Shown here in pieces: positions 36,360-47,632 of a stretch of 64,000 nucleotides of DNA. Origin of the DNA: Culex pipiens pallens (taxonomy: Eukaryota; Arthropoda; Insecta; Diptera; Culicidae); NCBI RefSeq assembly GCF_016801865.2, contig NC_068938.1:75532701-75596700 (forward strand), written 5' to 3'. Both the position numbers and the translations under genes were made by a program. Every line of letters starts with the position of its first letter. Position 1 is the first letter of the stretch. The notes below the pieces were generated by a model. That model saw only the letters and a list, made by a program, of their open reading frames with translations. It was not told where the DNA came from and made no database searches.

Positions 36360-36534
36360 AGAAAGCAAGAAAGCAAGAAAGCAAGAAAGCAAGAAAGCAA
36401 GAAAGCAAGAAAGCAAGAAAGCAAGAAAGCAAGAAAGCAAGAAAGCAAGAAAGCAAGAAAGCAAGAAAGCAAGAAAGCAGGAAAGCAAGAAAGCAAGAAA
36501 GCAAGAAAGCAAGAAAGCAAGAAAGCAAGAAAGG
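36360..36534 (+). repeat. (GAAAGCAA)n microsatellite, long allele
   Basis: About twenty-two tandem copies of GAAAGCAA with one CAGGAAAGC variant. Since 8 is not a multiple of 3, every frame stays open, producing spurious Lys/Ala/Arg-rich or Leu/Ser/Cys-rich frames on both strands. Confidence 0.95.
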
Positions 36535-37617
36535 AAGAAAACAAGTTATAGAATTTTGTTTTTTTTTATCTATTTTTAATCAAAATGATAAATTAAAATA
36601 AAAGATTGTACTCAAAAAAGGAACAACTATTCTTCACTCTCCCCTAAACAATCCCTGCAGTTTTCCCTCATTTTGCAATTTCGCAATGTTGTAGTGCAAA
36701 CTGCAGCAGCAGCATTGGCAAATTTGAGAGCACTTTGGCTGCGGGCAAATTCAGTCAAGTTTTAGAAAAATTTAGTTAACCAACTTTGTCCTCGTTGCGA
36801 CCACTGCAGCAACTGCATCATCATCATCATCATCATCGAGCAGGTCATTCATCTGGAACCTAAAATGTGTGTCGGCACCAGAGAGTGCCACGTGTCGCGT
36901 TGGTTTAATCTGGGGTGTATATTTTGGGAGTGATTTTCTTTTTTCTCGCGGTCTGTTCGGTGGAAGTTTTGCAACCCCCGAAATCGCGCTAACGAGGGCA
37001 AGATAAAGTTGTCCAAACTAGTCATTATTTAAATTCGTGCTTAATTCGATAGCAAATTGTAAAGTTTTTCGGTGCAGGGAGGACAAACGAGCAAAAAACA
37101 AAATGGTTTGTGGGGGTTTGCTAATTGCTTTTGAATTTGTGATTATGCTGAAAATATTTTATAGTGGACTTGAAGTTTCACAAAATTCCTAATATTTTTA
37201 TTAGTTTATAGTCTTTTTGCTCTATCATAGTAAAAAAAACTGAAACATCCACAAACAAATTTGTCAATCGTTCCTTTTACAACATTGTCGTTAACTTTCC
37301 ATCCACAAAAGTCCCATTAATTAACGGCGGGCCACCACCGACAGGCGACTTAGCACTCCCAGGGCAAACATTTCTCACGCTGCAAGCTGCACAACTGCAG
37401 CATTGCATAAATCTTCACCCCAGGACACTTGCACACTCAGGACACTGCGGTGAACCCATGAACCCAGGACATGGTCGTCATTTCGTTGGAAAACATTAGG
37501 CAATACGAACTATACTACTCTGAAGAAAAGCCAGCGGACATAACCGCTTTTCTTCAAAGAAAACTTTTCCTCCAGAACAACAAGACTGCATCATTTTGTA
37601 CACACATACACACATGT

Positions 37618-38805
37618 ACTAACAAACACATTCCAAGAAAAAAGATAAAAGAAAGGGGTGCAGAAAAAGACTTCCAGCGCCAAATCGAGAGCGTTGATTT
37701 ATCTGATAAGAAAGTTGAACATCGTGTACTCCCCTCAACCATCTTCTGCCGCAAACTGTGGCGGACTGCTCTTGCTCCCCGTAGTGAAGATCTGCTCCCT
37801 CGTTGGTCTGCTACATCGTGGAAGGTAAAGACTGGTCGTGAAAAAGTTTGAACATAAGGAGTCTCGTTACACGGAAGATTTTGTCTGCTTATTCCATTAT
37901 TGTTGAACTGTTTTTGTTGATTTCCAAAAACGTACCATGGGATTTGAACACTTCGTTCGTGGTTCCCATTTTCATTAACGCTTGTACACGATTTTGGAAA
38001 CTCTTTTTTCTCCGTGTATTCCTGAAATAACTTTAGTTTAAAAATTTACAAACTTTGTCGTTAATCCTTTTGGAGATAGTAGCTAATTAAAAATATAAAG
38101 ATAGTTCCCGTTATTACCAAGAACCCACAATGCGTTTAAATATATCTTAGTATCTAAGGCTCTGGTTGATGAGCACTATTAATGTCAATTCTCACTTTTT
38201 TTGTTTAAAAAAAATCGTAAAATCCATTTAAAAGACCAACCTACAAAATTGAAGAAAGAAGCACCTAGGAATAAATTTAAATCATTAAAATTTGTTGAGA
38301 CCAAAGATTCGATCAACCTACAACCTATAATTTTGTTTAGCTTTTGACTCTTTGCAGTAAAATCAGCGTTTTCTTTGAAATTCCCGAGCTACAGCAAAAA
38401 AAAAAAATGAAAATAGAAACGTCAAACCGTTGAAACGTCACGGCAGAATGTGCCATTTGCATAATGGCTGGAATTAGGACCGAGTCCTTAAACCTACCAA
38501 ATATGTAAGATTTCTCGCTAGTCAGAAATTAAACTATTTCTTTCAAAATAGAATTCTTACTAGTAAGAAACCCTCATGTAAATTATTTTTGAAATCTGGT
38601 TGTAATTTTTCAAGGTGTATAAAAGGATGTGTTTTATTAGAATAAGTCTCTTTAAAATGATTTATAGGATTTCAAAATTAAAAAAAAAATATTTAGGGAA
38701 AGATCGAAAAGAATTACAACCGTTTTGACAACAAGGGAAGGATTTTATTTTCATCACCTATTTTTTTATTTTTAAAAAATGCATAAGACCGTTGCAAAAT
38801 TAGCC
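37618..38805. other. Non-coding stretch, no supported gene
   Basis: A 126-codon frame (37471-37851) starts inside the duplicated block and runs out of it. The paired part in copy 1 differs at about nine amino-acid positions in 47 codons, which argues against a conserved protein. Otherwise AT-rich. Confidence 0.4.
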
Positions 38806-38950
38806 TGAAAAATTAAAGGCAAAAACAGACAAACACGACCCGTAATAATTTTGAACATTCAAAAAACGGTTTGTTTTTCGTTAATTTGCAGCCTGATATG
38901 ATGATGATTTGGAAATTTGGTGTAAAGGGGACGGCGTACTCAAAATTCCG
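38806..38950 (-). repeat. CCGCCCCTCCGTCA family fragment, minus strand
   Basis: Contains in reverse the words TTTGACACCAAATTT, GCTGCAAATTA and TCGAATTCTGAATACG-like pieces seen at 39450-39545. It adjoins an (AAAT)n microsatellite. Confidence 0.55.
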
Positions 38951-38970
38951 TAAAATATGTTTGTTATTTA

Positions 38971-39004
38971 AAAAATAAATAAATAAATAAATAAATAAAT
39001 AAAT
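38971..39004 (+). repeat. (AAAT)n microsatellite
   Basis: Eight or so AAAT units in a row. Confidence 0.9.
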
Positions 39005-39036
39005 GTATAAACAATTTTGAAACCACACATTTTTCG

Positions 39037-39178
39037 TTCGCGATTTTACGAAAAAAAGTTTTGAAAAAGTTGGTCGTCATCGATCATGGCCGTTCATGGT
39101 CACCCGCGACAGACACGGACGACGAAACTAAGAGCAACGCAAAAAGTAACTTTTTCAAAACTTTTTTTCGTAAAATCG
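39037..39178. repeat. Inverted repeat at the edge of a dispersed repeat
   Basis: CGCGATTTTACG followed by AAAAAAAGTTTTGAAAAAG (from 39037) is repeated in reverse at 39148-39180. The 70-bp loop holds a GC-rich segment (GGTCACCCGCGACAGACACG). The arms are the CTTTTTCAAAACTTTTTTTC word that also appears at about 63841-63870. Confidence 0.8.
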
Positions 39179-39735
39179 CGATAATTCATGATGTTTATAA
39201 GCAAACCTCTTATGTCTGTATATCAAAATTTTTGTAATTGTCTGCTCTACAACTTTGTAGAACATGCAAAATTTTTTTTCTAAATGAAAAAATGACCCTT
39301 CTGGGTCAATGTAGATTCGAAAAGAACATTAAATTTCCCATAAACTGACATGTTCCAAAAATTTTTACAGTCGAGTAACGGAAAATGGGAGAATTTTTAA
39401 AACTTTTTTAGTGTTTTTTTTCGATGAAAAATACGTTTTTTCGGAATTCTGAATACACCCTCAAATCGGGCGTCTAATTTTACATAAAAGTCCCTTTGAC
39501 ACCAAATTTCTATCTCATTACCGTTTCAGGCTGCAAATTATTGAAAAACACCTCTTTTTTCGCATGTTCAAAAATGGAAGAGGTCGTACCGCCCCTCCGT
39601 CACGAGATATCAAAAAACGGACCTCGGATTCGTGATCAGGGACAAAAGTTACCCCTTAGGACAAAGTTTCACGCAAATCGAAGAGGGGTCGGGGCAACTT
39701 TTCCCGATTTCGTGTGAGTTGGTAGAGAATTACCC
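39165..39735 (+). repeat. CCGCCCCTCCGTCA dispersed family, best copy
   Basis: Landmarks in order: TTCGTAAAATCGCGATAA, TAATTGTCTGCTCTACAAC, CTTTGACACCAAATTTC, GGTCGTACCGCCCCTCC, GATTCGTGATCAGGG, GTCGGGGCAACTTTTCCCG, GTGTGAGTTGGTAGAG. The end AATTACCCTA mirrors GGGTAGATGGGTAATTC at 63452. The family may have defined termini, but no duplication was found and no protein is encoded. Confidence 0.65.
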
Positions 39736-40104
39736 TATTCAACAGAAAAAAAAAACATTTTACATCACATTTTGAAGGTTGCATTTGAAATTGTAATATT
39801 TTTTTTTTACTCGAATGCTTTAAAAAATTATTCAAGTATTTCATTTAAATAACATGTTGTTATAACATTATAGTTTTAATGCAAGATAACAATGTTTCAG
39901 TGTTTGAAAACCATCTATTTATTTTAATCAATTAAATGATTCATATGACTCGACCATAACATCTTTGGATGGAGCCCACTTTTTAAAGCTATTAAATCAT
40001 AATTTTGGATCATTTAAACCAGTATTTATGAAAATTCAAGCACAATTTATAAAAAAGACAATCAGGTGACTAGGTGCTATCTATTTAAAAATATGAAAAA
40101 TATT

Positions 40105-40368
40105 GAAAGCACTAGACATTTTGCAGATGTGTAACCAAATTTTTAACCGATTTTCCCTAACAAGCCAAATTAATGCTGATCTATGCCGAATACTTTAAAA
40201 TTCATATTGATTACTAAGTATTCAACTGTTTGCATATTTTCACCACCAAATCTGAATGCCCAGACCATTTTTTTCAATTTTGAGAATTCTCAGGACAAAA
40301 TATAAAAATTCCCGGTTTTGGAAAAATCTCGGAAATTTTGTCTCGGGAATTCCCGGGATGGACGCACT
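40105..40368 (-). mobile_element. CCCGGG-family hAT-like element, truncated
   Basis: The right end reads GGGAATTCCCGGGATGGACG then CACTA, the reverse complement of the left terminus at 25070. Inside, the run AAGTATTCAACTGTTTGCAT and AATCTGAATGCC matches, reversed, 25200-25245 and, in the same sense, 52835-52880. The other end was not found. Confidence 0.6.
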
Positions 40369-40908
40369 ACTTATTTTAAATCTCTTTAGAACTTTCGCAT
40401 AACTCAACCAACATTTACATATTTAGATTGAAAGGTAATTGTACTAATAAGTTCATGAGTTAAGTCCAACTAGCCGCCAAACCATGAACCATCAAAAAGA
40501 AAATGATCTGACAATCATTAGATAATCGGATTTTTTTTTTGATTTTGGGGGTCAATTTTTTTCTTAACAAATTTTACCTCAAACATCGATCGATACACCA
40601 ATCGAAATAATATACCGTAAAAAGCATTGAAATAAAACGAACAGTGCATTATTATGTACTATTATCGATTAACCACGACTTTTTGAAAACAGGTTGGCTT
40701 GACATGGGTAATCTGTACTGCTGAGCACAACCAAAAAATAAGGTTATTTTTGATTATAAAAAATGTATTGGTTCTTTTTAAACTATAAATTAAATAAAGT
40801 TATCTGTTAAAAAATATTTTTTCCTTTGAAGTAAAATTATTTTGGCTGAAAAACTAGCAAAAAAACGTTTTTAACTCAAAATTTTATACCGTGGAGATTT
40901 TCACTTAT

Positions 40909-43380
40909 CACTAATCGGACTAATATGGACTCGTGGCATAATTTCATGAACTTTGACATGTCGCATGCTCCATTTCGCCAAAAGTAGTATGTTGGCCATA
41001 CCTACAGATTGGAACCGGGAACCCGGAACCGGTTCCGGTTGGCCACATTGGGTCAGATTGACATTGTATGGGCTAATATGGGCTCGTGGCATAATTTCAT
41101 GAACTTTGACATGTCGCATGCTCCATTTCGCCAAAAGTAATATGTTGGCCTACAGATTGGAACCGGGAACCCGGAACCGGTTCCGGGTGGCCACATGGGG
41201 TCAGATTGACTTTTTATGGGCTAATATGGACTCGTGGCACAATTTCATGCATTTTGACATGTCGCATGCTCCATTTCGCCAAAAGTAGTATGTTGGCCAT
41301 ACCTACAGATTGGAACCGGGAACCCGGAACCGGTTCCGGTTGGCCACATGGGGTCAGATTGACTTTGTATGGGCTAATATGGGCTCGTGGTACAATTTCA
41401 TGAATTTTGACATGTCGCATGCCCCATTTCGCCAAAAGTAGTATGTTGGCCATACCTACAGATTGGAACCGGGAACCCGGAACCGGTTCCGGTTGGCCAC
41501 ATGGGATCAGATTGACTTTGTATGGACTAATATGGACTCGTGGCATAATTTCATGAATTTTGACATGTCGCATGCCCCATTTCGCCAAAAGTAGTATGTT
41601 GGCCATACCTACGGATTGGAACCGGGAACCCGGAACCGGTTTTATAACAATCACACAATAACAGCCAACCGGTTCCGGTTGGCCACATGGGATCAGATTG
41701 ACTTTGTATGGGCTAATATGGACTCGTGGCATAATTTCATGAACTTTGACATGTCGCATGCTCCATTTCGCCAAAAGTAATATGTTGGCCTACAGATTGG
41801 AACCGGGAACCCGGAACCGGTTCCGGGTGGCCACATGGGGTCAGATTGACTTTGTATGGGCTAATATGGACTCGTGGCACAATTTCATGCATTTTGACAT
41901 GTCGCATGCTCCATTTCGCCAAAAGTAGTATGTTGGCCATACCTACAGATTGGAACCGGGAACCCGGAACCGGTTCCGGTTGGCCACATGGGATCAGATT
42001 GACTTTGTATGGACTAATATGGACTCGTGGCATAATTTCATGAACTTTGACATGTCGCATGCTCCATTTCGCCAAAAGTAATATGTTGGCCTACAGATTG
42101 GAACCGGGAACCCGGAACCGGTTCCGGGTGGCCACATGGGGTCAGATTGACTTTGTATGGGCTAATATGGACTCGTGGCACAATTTCATGCATTTTGACA
42201 TGTCGCATGCTCCATTTCGCCAAAAGTAGTATGTTGGCCATACCTACAGATTGGAACCGGGAACCCGGAACCGGTTCCGGTTGGCCACATGGGGTCAGAT
42301 TGACTTTGTATGGGCTAATATGGGCTCGTGGTACAATTTCATGAATTTTGACATGTCGCATGCCCCATTTCGCCAAAAGTAGTATGTTGGCCATACCTAC
42401 AGATTGGAACCGGGAACCCGGAACCGGTTCCGGTTGGCCACATGGGATCAGATTGACTTTGTATGGACTAATATGGACTCGTGGCATAATTTCATGAATT
42501 TTGACATGTCGCATGCCCCATTTCGCCAAAAGTAGTATGTTGGCCATACCTACGGATTGGAACCGGGAACCCGGAACCGGTTTTATAACAATCACACAAT
42601 AACAGCCAACCGGTTCCGGTTGGCCACATGGGATCAGATTGACTTTGTATGGGCTAATATGGACTCGTGGCATAATTTCATGAACTTTGACATGTCGCAT
42701 GCTCCATTTCGCCAAAAGTAATATGTTGGCCTACAGATTGGAACCGGGAACCCGGAACCGGTTCCGGGTGGCCACATGGGGTCAGATTGACTTTGTATGG
42801 GCTAATATGGACTCGTGGCACAATTTCATGCATTTTGACATGTCGCATGCTCCATTTCGCCAAAAGTAGTATGTTGGCCATACCTACAGATTGGAACCGG
42901 GAACCCGGAACCGGTTCCGGTTGGCCACATGGGGTCAGATTTACTTTGTATGGGCTAATATGGGCTCGTGGTACAATTTCATGAATTTTGACATGTCGCA
43001 TGCCCCATTTCGCCAAAAGTAGTATGTTGGCCATACCTACAGATTGGAACCGGGAACCCGGAACCGGTTCCGGTTGGCCACATGGGATCAGATTGACTTT
43101 GTATGGACTAATATGGACTCGTGGCATAATTTCATGAACTTTGACATGTCGCATGCTCCATTTCGCCAAAAGTAATATGTTGGCCTACAGATTGGAACCG
43201 GGAACCCGGAACCGGTTCCGGGTGGCCACATGGGGTCAGATTGACTTTGTATGGGCTAATATGGACTCGTGGCACAATTTCATGCATTTTGACATGTCGC
43301 ATGCTCCATTTCACCAAAAGTAGTATGTTGGCCATACCTACGGATTGGAACCGGAACCCGGAACCGGTTCCGGGTGATTG
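40909..43380. repeat. Satellite array, 16 monomers of about 150 bp with higher-order structure
   Basis: Each monomer contains GTGGCCACATGGG(G/A)TCAG, GACTTTGTATGG, GACATGTCGCATGC, CCATTTCGCCAAAAGTA, TATGTTGGCC and a GC-rich end with GGGAACCCGGAACCGG. Four subtypes differ at fixed sites: A (GAACTTTG, AGTAATATG, shortened GGCCTACAG), B (GCACAATTTCATGCATTTTG), C (GGGCTCGTGGTACAATTTC and GCCCCATTT) and D (CTACGGATTGG plus an extra TTTTATAACAATCACACAAT segment). The order is A', A, B, C, D, A, B, A, B, C, D, A, B, C, A, B. The two D-specific segments lie exactly 941 bp apart (41640 and 42581). Monomers of 150 bp leave long minus-strand frames open; these are by-products. Confidence 0.95.
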
Positions 43381-45002
43381 ACAAAGTGTCCATCCTATCC
43401 AGAATTGCTCCAATTCTTTGGAATGACCTTCCTGTGACATATGATGAATAAAAAACCATGAAAGTTTACTTATTTACAACTTTTTGGATAATTATTGTAG
43501 AAAGAAAAATAACCTGGCTACCCTGGACCCGATCTGGTCCACGGAATTCTGGAATATCTCCGGCCAAAGGGCTCAGATCGGATTTCTTCATAGAGCACCG
43601 TGTTCCCTGGAAGTTGGCCGATCTAACGATTCTAAAACGAAACAAATTGGTTGAATTGGGTCCGAGATATGATTTTTGAATATTAAACTTCTACGTGGTC
43701 CTCTAAGGGTTAAAAAGTGGACCATTAACGCTTCAAAATTCTTTTCGTTGACCTTGGTGTGCGGTGGAGATGGGAGCGGCCGGTAATGGCCGGCTGTCAT
43801 GGTGGTGATAATCTGGTTCATTTGGAATTGGGCTTGACAATCATCACATCACAGCTTCAGTGTAGTAAGTACATCCAAATGTTGGGCCTTTAAATGCTTA
43901 AAAACCCCTATTCAGACTGCAGTACCGATTTACCCCAGTTGACGATATCAATAAATGTGTTTCTTTATTAAATTACTGCTAAGATTGAAAGTTTTACACA
44001 AAATGCCTTGAGATATAAAACTAAAAACTACACTGTGTTTCGTGTGATGGTCCCACTTTTCCCAAAAACAATCTTTAACTAAATAAACTTGTACCGTTTT
44101 GTACCAATATCGAGACTAGACTCCACCGGATGCAACCTCTGAGACACACACACAAACACGTGGCCTCAACGCGAGCTTGGGGAGCTTTCAAAGGATGAGT
44201 TGGTGCGCACACACACGCACACACCCATGCACATGCACACACTTTATTTGGCTCAGTTCCGAGCTTGAGCAGCAATTGTTGCCAGCAATTCCGACTAGCA
44301 GCAGCATTTTGGCGTTTCCTGGGCAGCGAGGGGAACGACTCGAATGATTTTTTTTGCCTCCTTTTCGTTCGTTGCCTCTCAAAGTGGAGTTTTTATAGTT
44401 TCACACAAAGACACACACACAGTCACAGAGCCAAACAACTGGCAGTGGAGCTTTTTTACAACACTTGTTCTAGGTTTGTGTGCCTGCGTTTCAATCGTAA
44501 ACATAAAATATCTATGCGGGATTATCAAGCTTTATTGCGCCGCTCGCTCTCTCTCTCTGTTCCTCTGGCCAGGACGATAAATCTGGGGGGCCATATCGAC
44601 ATGAATATGCATGTAGGGAAGCTCCTCGTCAGCGATGGGGGCACTGTTTTAAGGGGAGGTGATGACAGGAATAACCCCTCCCCCTACCCCTCTACCCTGT
44701 TTCACTTTTAGTTTGAGAGATTTCGGGAACGGAAATTAAATGGCAAAATTCGCGCTATTTGACAAGGACATACCACATCGTACTCCTCGTTGGCGGTGGG
44801 GTTTTGCGGTTCGAGGCAAATTATTTTTATGTTCATGCTCGTACGGGTGGAATCGGGATGTGAAAAGTCAGTAGGTAGAAAAAACATAGCTTGATTTACA
44901 TTTTAGCTTAAATTTAAAAAAGGAAAATTTGTTAAAAAATAAATACTTATTTGCTTCAATTTTACAGTAATGCTTTGATTTTTTAAAGCGTTAATGAAAT
45001 GG
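43381..45002. other. Non-coding stretch, no supported gene
   Basis: After the array comes a repeat-like segment (43458-43690). Then follows 43752-43852, the inverse partner of 188-324, and a unique stretch with several short (CA)n runs (about 44140-44235 and 44410-44420). Frames such as 44265-44711 have no recognisable product. Confidence 0.4.
43752..43852 (-). repeat. Inverse partner of 188-324
   Basis: Reverse complement shares CATGACAGCCG, GGCCGCTCCCATCTCC, CACCGCACA and GATGTGATGATTGTC with the segment near the left edge of the window. Confidence 0.6.
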
Positions 45003-45250
45003 GGTTGACACAGTGGTTCTCAACCTTCATTCTCCCCTTCAATTATAAATTTATTTTATGTAGAAAAAAAAAATCATTACAAAATATATTTCAACTCTTG
45101 CAATAAAAGAATAAATTCTCAGCGATTTGTTTGAACAATTTTTCATAACCTGCGCATGGTCAATGGAATGCAAATGTCTAGAGAAAAATTTAAACATCCA
45201 ACAAATCTTAAAGAAAAATTTCTTACAAAAAACATTTGGATGTGCTCATA

Positions 45251-46335
45251 GCATGAGCATGAGCATGAGCAGCATGAGCATGGTTGACTGCCAATGAGCT
45301 GCTACTCCGTTATTGGCGGATCAGCTGAAGTTACACAATGAACTAACAGATGATTAGTGGGAGCTAATCATCCTCACTGTATAATCCCTGAAGATCTCTG
45401 CTTCAAGTCAATACCGGCGCCCCCCCAAGGAGATGCAGTTCAACAAAGGTAGGAATGTTAGTCCGATAGTTGAAGTTGCAGACTCATCAGACACAGAGTT
45501 TGTCGCTCTATACCTGTTGACACCGCATGAGACCGTTGAATCCACAGCATCTCCTTCAAGCATCACGGGAAGTGGGGGAATTGTGTTAGTAGGGGAAGGA
45601 AAGGGAAGGTCAGGATTCATCTTGGTAGATGATATGACCAGAAAGTGAAACATAATCGTTGCCTTCCGAGCTACGAAGCTATAAGAAGGACTTTTCACAT
45701 CTTAAATCGATCAGGGAAACATAATCGTTGCCTTCCGAGCTACGACGCTATGAGAAGGACTTATCAATTCCTCAATCGCGATTTTTCACTTCTACCGCCG
45801 TCGTGCCATCCGAGCAACGATGCTATGGGAAGGGCTTCCAAAACTAAATGAAAGTGAATATACACACGACGACGTGAATCCCTTTTTCAATGAAATCCAG
45901 AAATCTCCACCACTTTCTCGCGGATTCTCGCGCGCAACGTCACACACCGATCCCCCCGACGAACACCACACGACTGATGGCCCAACTTCTAAGGCCTCGA
46001 CGCCAGGCTTGCCACAAATACAGATTTTTTTGGCACATACCAAACACTCAATCGAGTATAACTTTAAAGAATAATATTCCTACCAAAAACTGAACATGTC
46101 AAAAGATGCTAACAATGTTTATCTTTTTGGCCAATTAAACAAAAATTGCTCAAATTTATTTTAACTGTAAAAAAAATCGTTTGTGTTTCGGGCCTGTGCT
46201 GAAAAATCTGTATTTGTGGCAAGCCTGCTCGACGCGAACTTCTTTTCAATGAATTCCAGAAATCTTCACAACTTTCTCGCGGATTCTCGCGCGTCGGGTC
46301 ACACACTGATCCCCCCGACGAACACCACACGACTC
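45251..46335 (+). mobile_element. Inserted element flanked by 24-bp direct repeats
   Basis: AAAAAACATTT then (G/A)GATGTGCTCATA occurs at 45227-45250 and 46336-46359 with one mismatch. A duplication this long suggests target-primed retrotransposition or a recombination product. The insert opens with GCATGA repeats, carries a 71-codon frame (45433-45648) of unknown meaning, a degenerate tandem repeat of about 66 bp (45649-45840, word TCGTTGCCTTCCGAGCTACG) and a duplicated 100-bp segment (45877-45976 and 46232-46331, word TTTCTCGCGGATTCTCGCGC). I do not recognise the family. Confidence 0.6.
46004..46227. mobile_element. 224-bp hAT-type MITE
   Basis: Perfect 8-bp duplications CTCGACGC (45996-46003 and 46228-46235) surround inverted ends CAGGCTTGCCACAAATACAG. 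The interior is AT-rich and non-coding. It is the third level of the nest at 45.0-46.8 kb and therefore the youngest event there. Confidence 0.92.
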
Positions 46336-47310
46336 AAAAAACATTTAGATGTGCTCATAACCGGAAAACCCAGAACTCGAGGAAATCATATTAAAAAATA
46401 AGCACTGCTCATGTTTGAAAGAATGTCATTGAATTCTTTATCACAGAAATTTAGTACAGCTTATTTTTATTGAAGAACTTTTCATGTTTCAAACAATATG
46501 AAAATTCAGAGAATTCTTCGAAAAATCATTCATAATTTTGCCTGTTATATTTTAGAAACAAAAAAATAAAAATAAAACCAAAAAAATGGCATGGTAATTC
46601 ACATATTTCACAAGCAATTTAAAAATATTTATAAGCATTAAACATTGATAAAAGTACCCTATATTTTTTTAGTTTTTAGCAAAAACGTTCAAAACAATAA
46701 ATTTCTATTGCAATGGCCTGATGCCCCCCAAGGGGGAATTCCTCACCGGTTGAGAAACACTGGTTTAACATTTTCTGTAGAAATTACGATCATTAACTTC
46801 TAATCTCATATATTTTTCTTTCTTTTTTCAGGTAAGTGAAGACAATATCTAGCAGCGTTGTTACAGAAGCTGAGCTTAAAAAGGTCACTATATAAAGTAT
46901 ATTTCAATAGGACAAATTCATTATAATATGACAGCATAATAATTGAGTTATTATGTTTTAACTGATGAAAAAGATTTCCCAGGAGAAAAAAAATAACAAA
47001 AGCAAGAATTTTCGGAAGCATTTAAAACTTGCCAGTTAATCAATTAACTGCTCAACTTACTGGAACGAAGTGAATTATTATTTTAATTGTTTAATTGCTT
47101 TTAAAGGTCGTTTAGAAACTAATTACACCCGAAAACTCTTTTATGAATTGAATTATAAAAAAAAACAATATCTGAAAATCCACCGAAAGGATTAATATTT
47201 TTATTTTGTTCGATGTTTTAAATTGTTCTTGTTTTTTTTTTTACAGCATTGACTATGTGTATTTCGGATGTTATTTTTCGCAAAAGTTTCAAGCTTATAC
47301 ATAAATTTTA

Positions 47311-47632
47311 CAGTACAGTTCAGCATCGATTATCCGAAGCCTCGATTATCCAGAGTTCGATTATCCGAAGATTTGTTAAGGACTTCCGATAAGGCTTCAT
47401 CCATAAAGTACGTCACGCTAAAATCAGCTCTCCCCTTTGTCACGCTTTTCCTATACTTATAACATGCAATGTCACACTTGTTCAGACCCCCCCTCCCCCC
47501 CTAGAGCGTGACATACTTTATGGATGACGCCTTAATCGATTTTTTTTCGTGATTCGACGACTATTCCACGATTTAATTATTTGAAGTGAATTTTTTCCGA
47601 GGTCTTTGGATTATTGCGTCTAGACTGTACTG
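47311..47632. mobile_element. pogo-like MITE flanked by TA
   Basis: The ends CAGTACAGTTCAGCATCGAT and, reversed, CAGTACAGTCTAGACGCAAT are flanked by TA (47309-47310 and 47633-47634). ATTATCCGAAG words repeat near the left end. The form fits pogo/Tigger-type MITEs. It has been split by the smaller element at 47392. Confidence 0.85.
47392..47532. mobile_element. 141-bp MITE nested in the pogo-like element
   Basis: Inverted ends AGGCTTCATCCATAAAGTAC and, reversed, AGGCGTCATCCATAAAGTAT continue into GTCACGC on both sides. TA is present at both borders (47390-47391 and 47533-47534), as for Tc1/mariner-type elements. No coding capacity. Confidence 0.85.

Larger units (their letters stand above)
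29274..37617 (+). repeat. Large duplicated block, copy 2
   Basis: Partner of 18634-29015. It lacks the two mobile-element insertions of copy 1 but has its own replacement at about 33193-33528 and a longer GAAAGCAA array. Substitutions and 1-5 bp indels are scattered evenly, including in the short reading frames, so nothing points to protein-level selection. The homology ends where copy 1 meets the gap, so the true right boundary is unknown. Confidence 0.9.
45011..46762. mobile_element. hAT-type element carrying nested insertions, 1752 bp
   Basis: The ends CAGTGGTTCTCAACC and, reversed, CAGTGTTTCTCAACCGG are classic hAT termini. The flanks GGTTGACA (45003-45010) and GTTTAACA (46763-46770) agree at six of eight positions, so the insertion is old. 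About 1.1 kb of the interior (45251-46335) is a later insertion, which leaves a non-autonomous core near 640 bp. No transposase frame remains. Confidence 0.85.

Noticed and set aside
36281..36601. Lys/Ala/Arg-rich and Leu/Ser/Cys-rich frames
   Set aside because: All are translations of the (GAAAGCAA)n microsatellite.
37471..37851. 126-codon frame as a host gene
   Set aside because: The paired copy 1 frame differs at many amino-acid positions and no domain is visible, so there is no sign of protein selection.
40909..43380. CRISPR array
   Set aside because: Units are about 150 bp and near-identical throughout, without short repeats separated by unique spacers, and the DNA is eukaryotic.
41214..43440. 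Long minus-strand reading frames (up to 225 codons) as a repeat protein
   Set aside because: They arise because satellite monomers are near 150 bp, a multiple of three. They open and close with monomer length changes and have no other support.
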